This document shows, piece by piece, positions 1 through 5,505 of a stretch of DNA of 5,505 bases (position 1 is the stretch's first letter; every line of letters begins with the position of its first letter). The position numbers were made by a program, and so were the translations under genes. This DNA is from Deltaproteobacteria bacterium (GTDB lineage: Bacteria > Desulfobacterota > DSM-4660 > Desulfatiglandales > B25-G16), in assembly GCA_020348625.1 (NCBI GenBank), contig CP070752.1, forward strand, positions 819,167 to 824,671, written 5' to 3'. The notes below the pieces were generated by a model, which saw nothing but the letters and a program-made list of their open reading frames with translations, was not told the origin of the DNA and searched no databases.

Positions 1-663
1 ATGGTGTATCTGTTGGCGCTCAGATCCCTTAATCGTTATATCCCTCTCATCGAGCACGTACTGGCTTCCGACCACGCCCATCCGTGGAATGTGTACGGGC
101 TCTTAAAGCAAATGATCGGAGAGCTTTCCGCTTTTTCGGAGCAAGTCGATGTGATGGGAGAACTCTCTGATGGCAGCCAAGGCGTTTTGGAGTATGATCA
201 CCGCAGCCTTTATAGCTGTTTTGCGGGTACTCGTACTATAATTACGAAACTGCTCGACGAGATTACGGCGGGACCCGAATATGCCTTCCAGCTGCTCTTT
301 GACGGGACCTACTATGCTGCAGAGCTTACGCCAGCTTTGTTCGAAGGCGGAAACCGGTTTTATCTGGTGTTTGAAACAGAGACGGATCCTCAAACCGTAC
401 TGCAGTCTCTGGAGACCATTACCAAATTGAGCTCAAGGGAATCGTTGCCGCTCCTGATCGCCAAAGCGCTTCCGGGAATAAAGCTGGAGCACCTTTCAGC
501 CCCGCCTCAGGAGCTGCCCCGCAGAGCCCAGGCGATTTACTGTCAGATCGATCATCATGGCAACCAATGGTCGGAGATCCAGAAAGGGCATAATATCGCC
601 TTATACTGGGATACTGCCCCGGAGGACCTGAAAGTTGAGCTCATGGTTGTAGGGGGAACATAA
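1..663 (+). CDS. tssK: Type VI secretion baseplate protein TssK, C-terminal part (5' end outside window)
   Basis: TssK is a cytoplasmic T6SS protein that joins the phage-like baseplate to the TssJLM membrane complex; its C-terminal head domain contacts TssL and TssM. Here 220 residues are visible, about half the usual length of roughly 445. The helical-neck signature lies near residues 27-46 (HPWNVYGLLKQ, then IGELSAFS), preceded by LRSLNRYIPLIEH (7-19), which corresponds to the family's 'LNRYIPxLxH' segment. The head domain follows: TKLSSRESLPLLIAKALPGI (141-160), then LSAPPQELPRRAQAIYCQID (165-184), and a final strand-rich stretch with NIALYWDTAPEDLKVEL. The frame is open to base 1, so the ATG at 1-3 is probably an internal methionine and the N-terminal shell domain lies upstream. 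If that ATG were the true start, the gene would be a 5'-truncated or split tssK. It is followed after 2 bases by tssL. The family assignment is by remembered motifs, not an alignment. Confidence 0.87.
   Translation: MVYLLALRSLNRYIPLIEHVLASDHAHPWNVYGLLKQMIGELSAFSEQVDVMGELSDGSQGVLEYDHRSLYSCFAGTRTIITKLLDEITAGPEYAFQLLFDGTYYAAELTPALFEGGNRFYLVFETETDPQTVLQSLETITKLSSRESLPLLIAKALPGIKLEHLSAPPQELPRRAQAIYCQIDHHGNQWSEIQKGHNIALYWDTAPEDLKVELMVVGGT
651..656 (+). promoter_or_regulatory. Ribosome binding site for tssL
   Basis: The purine run AGGGGG lies inside the last codons of tssK, 9 bases before the ATG at 666. It supports that ATG as the tssL start. The placement means ribosomes finishing tssK are already close to the tssL start, which favours coupled translation. 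Confidence 0.55.
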
Positions 664-665
664 CC

Positions 666-1343
666 ATGCGAATCGTCGACTGTTTCACGGAACTCTTAGC
701 CTACATGGCGTATTTCACAAGAACGGTGAAATCAAAGCAGCCCGCTTTCGACCAGGTGAAGGCCGACATTGATCGTCTTGTTTCCCAGGCCGACGCCTGC
801 TTGCAGGATAGAGGTATACCGAAAGATGACTGCGACCATGCGCGCTTTGCCATTTTTTCGTGGATTGATGAGGCGATCTTGAGCTCCCCATGGAAAGAGA
901 AAGAGCAGTGGCAGCGGCAACAGTTACAACGTACTCATTTTAAGACCATCGATGCCGGCGAGATTTTTTTCGAGCGGTTGAACATGCTCGGCCCCCATCA
1001 GAATAACGTTCGGGAGGTCTACTATCTCTGTCTCGCTATGGGATTTACGGGGCGGTATGTCCATGAGGGAGATGACTTTCTTCTGGAGCAATTAAGAACC
1101 TCGAACCTGAAGGTGCTGACGGGGAGCTCTGTAGGCCTGCCTGCCCTTGATAAGGGCGAGCTCTTTGCGGAAGCCTATCCCCTACAAACAGATCGGGCGA
1201 CTCCCCAGCGACGTAAGCAACGGTTTTCACCAATTACACTTGCGGCCATCGCCTTTCCCGTTGTGCTTTATGCCGCTTTGTTTCTGGTTTATCGGTTCAT
1301 TCTCAGTAATATTGCGGAAAACTTGTTAAGTACGGTGCCATAA
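666..1343 (+). CDS. tssL: Type VI secretion inner-membrane protein TssL (DotU/IcmH family), short form
   Basis: TssL is a tail-anchored inner-membrane protein that forms the T6SS membrane complex with TssM and TssJ; its cytoplasmic domain docks the baseplate. The product has 225 residues, normal for the short form. The DotU signature is at residues 59-76, ARFAIFSWIDEAILSSPW, where family members have 'ARYALCAxIDExxLxTPW'. A second hallmark, VYYLCLAMGFTGRY, is at 118-131. A basic stretch (QRRKQR, 181-186) precedes a single hydrophobic helix at about 188-211, with only about 14 residues after it. This fits an N-in, C-out tail anchor. There is no OmpA-like peptidoglycan-binding extension, which some TssL proteins carry fused at the C terminus, so cell-wall anchoring would need a separate protein such as TagL or a TagN/TagP-type partner. 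The start is chosen because the purine-rich site at 651-656 is well spaced and the conserved N-terminal helix begins directly (CFTELLAYMAYF). The stop abuts the tssM ATG. Confidence 0.93.
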   Translation: MRIVDCFTELLAYMAYFTRTVKSKQPAFDQVKADIDRLVSQADACLQDRGIPKDDCDHARFAIFSWIDEAILSSPWKEKEQWQRQQLQRTHFKTIDAGEIFFERLNMLGPHQNNVREVYYLCLAMGFTGRYVHEGDDFLLEQLRTSNLKVLTGSSVGLPALDKGELFAEAYPLQTDRATPQRRKQRFSPITLAAIAFPVVLYAALFLVYRFILSNIAENLLSTVP

Positions 1344-4300
1344 ATGGTTGGGAAAATCCTAAAAGCCTTACTGGTTGGCCTCGTGGTAGTGGTCGTTGTC
1401 GCGCTGGTGTTCTGGCTGGTTATAGGTATGGGCTGGGCTTGGTGGGTGGGTATTTTTATTCTTCTCGGTCTGCTGGGCCTGGTACTGTGTCTGCTACTGC
1501 TCAGAAGTATCCTGCTCAGGCGACGGGAGCAGCGATTCGTGCAACAGGTAATTGCGCAGGATGAGGCCTACTTAAAAACCCTAGGCGATAAGGAAAAGGA
1601 GGGCTCAAAAGAGCTGCAGGACCGATGGAAAGAGGCAATAACGGCGCTCAGGAAATCCCACCTTAAGAAATACGGAAATCCCCTGTATGTCCTGCCATGG
1701 TATATGGTGATCGGGGAAAGCGGTTCTGGAAAAACCACGGCAATTCAGAGCGCACGGCTGTCGTCGCCCTTCGTCGAAATCCGGCGCGCCTCGGGCATAT
1801 CGGGAACCCGGAACTTGGACTGGTGGTTCTTCGAGCAGGCAATTATCCTCGATACGGCCGGCAGATACGCCATTCCAGTTGACGAGGGCCGTGACAAGGA
1901 CGAGTGGCAGAGATTCCTGAGGCTGCTGGCGAAGTTTCGAAAAAAAGAACCCATAAACGGGCTTGTCGTAACCATAGCCGCCGATAAGCTGGCATCGTCA
2001 GGGCCTGATGATCTGGAGGAAGACGGCCGAAGCATACGTCGCCGTATTGATGAGTTAATGCGCGTGCTGGGCGCCAAGTTTCCGGTTTATGTCTTGGTGA
2101 CCAAGTGCGATCTGGTTCAGGGGATGACCTCCTTCTGCGATACTCTGCCTGAGGAAACGCTCTCCCAGGCTATGGGGATGATCAACCAAGACCTCTCAAC
2201 CGATGCCCAATCCTTCACAGGAAGCTGCATGCACTCCCTCGGCGAGCGGTTGAGAGATCTGCGGCTGCTCCTTTTTCATAAATCCAGGTCTAAGACCCCG
2301 GACCCCGGGCTTGTTCTCTTTCCCGAGGAGTTCGAAAGTCTTAAACCCGGGCTCAGTGCCTTTATGAAGGGCACCTTTCAGGAAAATCCCTATCAGGAGA
2401 CCCCGATACTCAGAGGGCTTTATTTTAGTAGCGGAAAACAGGAAGGCAGCCCCTATTCCCATTTCCTTAAGGAGCTCGGGCTGATTGAAGAGCGGGAGGT
2501 ATTGCCTGGAACCAGCAAGGGGTTGTTCCTGCACGACTTTTTTTCACGCATAATGCCAGCGGACAGGGGCCTCTTTGCCCCCACCCAGCGAACTCTGGAA
2601 TGGAGCAAATTAACGCAGAATCTGGGCCTGGCAGCCTGGCTGGCCGTGGCCATCGCACTATGCGGGTTGTTGAGCTTTTCATTTGCCAAGAACCTGATGA
2701 TCATGAGGGAGGTTCAGAGGGAGGTTTCCAAGCCGGTAGTTTTGCAGAATGAGCTTGTCGCCGATGTGATCAGCCTGGATCGCTTTCGTCAGGCCATCCT
2801 CAAAGTAGAAGATCGGAATAGGGGATGGTGGCTCCCCAGGTTTGGATTGTCCGAGAGTGTGCAAGTCGAGCGCGAGCTTAAGACAAAATACTGTAAACAA
2901 TTCTACGATGGTCTCCTGGTCAATTATAACGAAAAAATTTCCGAGACGATGACGCAGCTTTCAGCCGAAACATCCCAAGATGTCATCGGTGCGCACGCAG
3001 CGCAACTGGTGCGGCGCATTAATCTCGTGCGCGGCCGAATTGAAAATGAGGAGCTTGAGGCGCTGAAAGCCAGGCCTCAGCCGTCCTATGTACGAACATT
3101 GGAGGCAGCAGGGCAGGAAGTCATCCCTGAGGTCGGGCAGAAGCTGACAGATTTATACTTTTATTACGTTTTCTGGCATGAAGATACCAACGTATTGAAT
3201 AAGGAGATGAACGAACTCCTGATTCTGCTAAGACACGTGCTTATGCTAAAAGACTCCAATTTGAATTGGATTGCTGCCTGGATAAATCTCGATCCGTCAG
3301 TCTCATACCTGACCTTAGAGGATTTTTGGGGGGGGAGCCTGGATCTCGAGGACGAAAACAAGGTGCCGCCTGCGTTTACCCTTCAGGGAAAAGCCAAGGT
3401 TGACTCTTTTATTAGCGAGATCGAATCCGCCCTTTTCGACCCCATGATCATTGCAAGCAGGAAATTGGAATTTCAAAGGTGGTACCCGAAAGCATATTTC
3501 AACGCCTGGCGTGACTTTGGCGTTGCATTTCCCCGTGGTGCCGACCGGCTGAATGGAAAGGCAGAATGGCGCCAGGTGGCGTCATTGATGGGTACCGATC
3601 AGAATCCATATTTCGCATTGTTTGACCGAATCGCCGCTGAGATGGAGCCCTTTTCAAAAAGCCAGGAGCTGCCGTCCTGGCTGCAGCTCGTTAACGATTT
3701 CAAGACCACAAGGGACAAGGCGGCAAAGCTCAAAGAACCGGAGGGCGAAAAACCAGGGATCATTAAGAAGGCAACCCAGAAGGTTGAAAAGAAGCTTGCC
3801 AAGCTCGAAAAACAAACCGGCCTAAAGGCCGGGGGTCTGGAATCAAAGCTCATTGCTGCTCAGGCATTCCGAGACTATCAAGATGCTCTCGCCGACACCG
3901 CGCCGGTCTCCGCCTCCAGGGAGACGGCGTACCAGATGGCTACGGCCATCTACAGTGATGACCCTGCCACCAGCAAAACGCCTTTTTATGTGGGAAGGAG
4001 GGCATTGGATCAGCTCAACACCGCCATGGCCAGCACCGGGCCTGATCAAGAGGTATTTTGGAAACTGGTGCAAGGCCCTCTCGATTATTTCCTCGCCTTT
4101 GCCGCTAAGGAAGCAGCATGCAAGCTGCAGAAACTATGGGAAACAGAGGTGCTTGTTGAGGTGCAGGGAGCCCCTGATAGAACTACACTCATGGAACTTC
4201 TATTGGGCGAGAACGGCTATGCCAAGAAATTCGTAGACGGGCCGGCCAAGCCATTCCTTGCCAGAAGCCTTAAGAAAGGTTTTTATGCGAAAGAGGTAAT

Positions 4301-4820
4301 GGGGCAAAGCGTACCCTTTGACAGTTACTTTTTCACCTTTTTGACCAAGGGCTCCAGATCAGCACGACCGGTCAAGGCCAGTTATACGGTCACTATACAG
4401 GCCGAGCCGACCGGGGCCAACAAAGAGGCTGAGGTGATACCCCACGAGACCGTCCTGGAAATGCAGTGTGCCGACAAAAAGCTCCGGCTGGTCAATCTCA
4501 ACTACCCGGTTCGAAAAAGCTTCAAGTGGTCCCCTCAAAGTTGCGGCGACGTCGTTTTTACGATCAAGATCGCCAACCTGACTTTGACCAAAAAATACAC
4601 CGGAAGCATGGCATTTGCTGAATTCCTGAGAGATTTCGAGAAAGGCTCGCGCACTTTTCATGCCCGAGAATTCCCGGACGAAGAAGCCGATCTTAGACGG
4701 ATGGGGGTCAAGTATATTACGGCAAAATACAGCTTCAAAGGTCACAGGCCGGTAATCGGGCTCTTCCGCACCGGTCCTGGTAGGGTGCCCGAGGAAATTG
4801 CAGCGTGCTGGGATCAATAA
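1344..4820 (+). CDS. tssM: Type VI secretion inner-membrane NTPase TssM (IcmF family)
   Basis: TssM spans the inner membrane and forms, with TssL and TssJ, the envelope-crossing T6SS complex. The 1158-residue product is of normal length. Two membrane helices lie at about 5-28 and 34-57. A cytoplasmic NTPase domain follows: Walker A GESGSGKTT at 124-132 (K130, T131), Walker B/G3-like IILDTAGRY at 167-175 (D170, G173), and a G4-like TKCD at 253-256. The family motif LRGLYFSSG is at 356-364. A third helix is at about 425-447, after which the chain should be periplasmic. Residues about 500-770 match the IcmF-related region (FYYVFWHED, NPYFALFDRIA). Residues about 786-835 are lysine-rich. Residues about 1010-1110 look like the IcmF C-terminal domain (FKWSPQSCGDVVF, then YTGSMAFAEFLRDFEKGSRTF). 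The ATG directly follows the tssL TAA. The upstream site is weak (GGTG at 1334-1337), so reinitiation or coupling is likely. An eight-G run lies at 3328-3335. All key NTPase residues are present, although some TssM proteins lack them. Confidence 0.95.
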   Translation: MVGKILKALLVGLVVVVVVALVFWLVIGMGWAWWVGIFILLGLLGLVLCLLLLRSILLRRREQRFVQQVIAQDEAYLKTLGDKEKEGSKELQDRWKEAITALRKSHLKKYGNPLYVLPWYMVIGESGSGKTTAIQSARLSSPFVEIRRASGISGTRNLDWWFFEQAIILDTAGRYAIPVDEGRDKDEWQRFLRLLAKFRKKEPINGLVVTIAADKLASSGPDDLEEDGRSIRRRIDELMRVLGAKFPVYVLVTKCDLVQGMTSFCDTLPEETLSQAMGMINQDLSTDAQSFTGSCMHSLGERLRDLRLLLFHKSRSKTPDPGLVLFPEEFESLKPGLSAFMKGTFQENPYQETPILRGLYFSSGKQEGSPYSHFLKELGLIEEREVLPGTSKGLFLHDFFSRIMPADRGLFAPTQRTLEWSKLTQNLGLAAWLAVAIALCGLLSFSFAKNLMIMREVQREVSKPVVLQNELVADVISLDRFRQAILKVEDRNRGWWLPRFGLSESVQVERELKTKYCKQFYDGLLVNYNEKISETMTQLSAETSQDVIGAHAAQLVRRINLVRGRIENEELEALKARPQPSYVRTLEAAGQEVIPEVGQKLTDLYFYYVFWHEDTNVLNKEMNELLILLRHVLMLKDSNLNWIAAWINLDPSVSYLTLEDFWGGSLDLEDENKVPPAFTLQGKAKVDSFISEIESALFDPMIIASRKLEFQRWYPKAYFNAWRDFGVAFPRGADRLNGKAEWRQVASLMGTDQNPYFALFDRIAAEMEPFSKSQELPSWLQLVNDFKTTRDKAAKLKEPEGEKPGIIKKATQKVEKKLAKLEKQTGLKAGGLESKLIAAQAFRDYQDALADTAPVSASRETAYQMATAIYSDDPATSKTPFYVGRRALDQLNTAMASTGPDQEVFWKLVQGPLDYFLAFAAKEAACKLQKLWETEVLVEVQGAPDRTTLMELLLGENGYAKKFVDGPAKPFLARSLKKGFYAKEVMGQSVPFDSYFFTFLTKGSRSARPVKASYTVTIQAEPTGANKEAEVIPHETVLEMQCADKKLRLVNLNYPVRKSFKWSPQSCGDVVFTIKIANLTLTKKYTGSMAFAEFLRDFEKGSRTFHAREFPDEEADLRRMGVKYITAKYSFKGHRPVIGLFRTGPGRVPEEIAACWDQ
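3328..3335 (+). repeat. G8 homopolymer tract inside tssM, directly after T5
   Basis: Five T (3323-3327) are followed by eight G within the codons for D660-F-W-G-G-S665 of TssM. The reading frame is currently intact. G runs of this length are known slippage sites during replication and are also common sites of sequencing error. Gain or loss of one base would truncate TssM in its periplasmic region. Whether it varies cannot be told from a single sequence. Confidence 0.6.
4791..4796 (+). promoter_or_regulatory. Ribosome binding site deciding the tagF start
   Basis: GAGGAA lies near the 3' end of tssM, 8 bases before the GTG at 4805. It is a good Shine-Dalgarno match at near-ideal spacing. The alternative ATG at 4871 falls inside the conserved N-terminal motif and has no comparable site (AGGAAAGCACCC is 14 or more bases upstream). 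This site is therefore the main evidence for the GTG start. Confidence 0.7.
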
Positions 4821-5505
4821 GGCCAAAATCCCCCTGGGAATGGTCTGCCACAGGAAAGCACCCTGCGGCAATGGACTACTTTCAGCTCGGAGGTGTCGCG
4901 CCCCTTTCGCGGGCTTTTTCGGCCTGGATCGAGAGCGGCTATCAGAGACTGCTTACTAAGAACCTTGTTGACCGGAAGTTTCATTCTTGGCGCTTTTGGG
5001 CCAGGGGGATACGAAAAGGGCATATCGCCTGCGGTGTCGGGCGGGACAGTAGTGATAGCGCGGGCAGACCGTATCCCCTCCTGATCATGGGAACCGGTAC
5101 CCTGCCGGGCTGGGAAGAAAACTGGGATCTCTTGACGTCTTTGTTCGAGGGAATCTGGATCCAGATCGAATACCTTGCCTCCAGGCCCCTCGCTAACTTG
5201 AACGAGCTGGAATCCAAGATCAGCCAGTTTGATAGGCCGATTGAGGATTGGTCCGCTGTTGCCGCTCGAGGTTTGCGGGCTCAGGGGTTAGGGCATGGCC
5301 ATGACCAAAACGGTCATACAAGTCCATGGGGTGGCATTGGGAGAGGGGTCGAGGCGCTTTTGACGCGCAGCGAGTTCTTGGCGCCCATCGACTCTCACCA
5401 CGATGGTGATGCCTCAGCGCTCGTGGGTTTTTGGAACCGTGCACTTAAGTCACGCACGGATATTGTTCCTAATGCCTTTTTTGTCGGAGGGATTCCGGAA
5501 CAAAC
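4805..5505 (+). CDS. tagF: TagF-like T6SS regulator (ImpM family), 3' end outside window
   Basis: TagF proteins repress T6SS assembly post-translationally; in Pseudomonas and Agrobacterium this acts through Fha and opposes activation by the PpkA kinase pathway. The frame is open for 233 codons from a GTG at 4805 and runs off the window without a stop. The N-terminal family motif is ATGKHPAAMDYF (15-26), where typical members read 'GKLPxxGDF', followed by AFSAWIESGYQRLL (37-50). The central motif is HSWRFWARG (60-68) and then SAGRPYPLLI (85-94), which corresponds to 'WRFxLxxG' and 'DRVGRYFPL'. Near the edge, NAFFVGGIPEQ resembles the late 'xFWGGxPE' segment, so the family domain is probably nearly complete. 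The GTG is preferred over the in-frame ATG at 4871 because GAGGAA precedes it by 8 bases and the ATG lies within the conserved motif. The gene overlaps tssM by 16 bases, implying coupled expression. Two histidine/aspartate-rich loops (164-171 and 198-202) are unusual. The sequence is divergent, and the assignment rests on motifs and context. A C-terminal fusion, such as the PppA phosphatase domain seen in some species, cannot be excluded. Confidence 0.83.
   Translation, partial: MLGSIRPKSPWEWSATGKHPAAMDYFQLGGVAPLSRAFSAWIESGYQRLLTKNLVDRKFHSWRFWARGIRKGHIACGVGRDSSDSAGRPYPLLIMGTGTLPGWEENWDLLTSLFEGIWIQIEYLASRPLANLNELESKISQFDRPIEDWSAVAARGLRAQGLGHGHDQNGHTSPWGGIGRGVEALLTRSEFLAPIDSHHDGDASALVGFWNRALKSRTDIVPNAFFVGGIPEQ

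Noticed and set aside
2301..2354. Two nearby CCCGGG-containing copies in tssM, considered as a repeat or operator pair
   Set aside because: They are short, common palindromes inside conserved coding sequence, with no further shared flank.
3817..3832. Perfect inverted repeat CCGGCCTAAAGGCCGG, a possible hairpin terminator
   Set aside because: It sits in the middle of tssM coding sequence, its loop is only about 4 bases, and no T run follows. More likely a chance result of the codons for TGLKAGG.
3853..4236. A 127-codon + strand frame inside tssM
   Set aside because: It overlaps tssM in another frame, has a low-complexity arginine/proline-rich start, and has no convincing start signal or family motif.
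4359..4871. A 170-codon open frame on the minus strand
   Set aside because: It lies almost entirely opposite the conserved C-terminal domain of tssM and matches no family I know. It is best read as an antisense shadow.
4893..5084. A 63-codon + strand frame after tssM, tempting as the next gene because it has an ATG
   Set aside because: It overlaps the tagF frame, which carries recognisable family motifs and a well-placed ribosome site. The short frame has neither.
1..5505. A wholly new biological system, effector or immunity gene
   Set aside because: Every gene present matches a known T6SS core or regulatory family in a plausible order. No unexplained coding region or extended intergenic DNA remains.

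Overview
The window is a densely packed, single-strand stretch of a type VI secretion system (T6SS) locus. In order it carries the 3' part of tssK (baseplate), a complete tssL (DotU/IcmH inner-membrane protein), a complete tssM (IcmF-type inner-membrane NTPase) and the 5' part of tagF (post-translational regulator, also called ImpM/SciT-like). All four genes read on the + strand with almost no intergenic DNA: a 2-base gap between tssK and tssL, a TAA immediately followed by ATG between tssL and tssM, and a 16-base overlap between tssM and tagF. This looks like one operon with translational coupling. I see no promoter, terminator, RNA gene, mobile element or CRISPR array, and no stretch of 300 bases without a gene.

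By region: bases 1-663 encode the last 220 residues of TssK, covering part of the helical neck and the head domain that contacts the membrane complex. Bases 666-1343 encode a 225-residue TssL with the DotU signature and one C-terminal membrane helix, but no fused peptidoglycan-binding domain. Bases 1344-4820 encode a 1158-residue TssM with two N-terminal membrane helices, an intact P-loop NTPase domain, a third membrane helix, and a large periplasmic part ending in the IcmF C-terminal domain. From 4805 to the window edge an open frame with a GTG start encodes a divergent TagF. It is easily missed because it lacks an upstream ATG and has no stop inside the window.

The products work together. 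TssL and TssM form the inner-membrane part of the trans-envelope complex (with the lipoprotein TssJ, not seen here). TssK links that complex to the baseplate from which the contractile sheath is built. TagF homologues hold the system inactive until a signal arrives.

Organism: a Gram-negative bacterium with intermediate base composition as judged by eye. The divergent TssM and TagF sequences suggest a lineage away from the best-studied enterics and pseudomonads, possibly a former deltaproteobacterium (Desulfobacterota or relatives). That placement is a weak inference. The locus is a recognisable T6SS core rather than a new system. The points most worth a second look are the hidden tagF start, an eight-G run inside tssM, a lysine-rich segment in TssM, and the missing N-terminal half of tssK.
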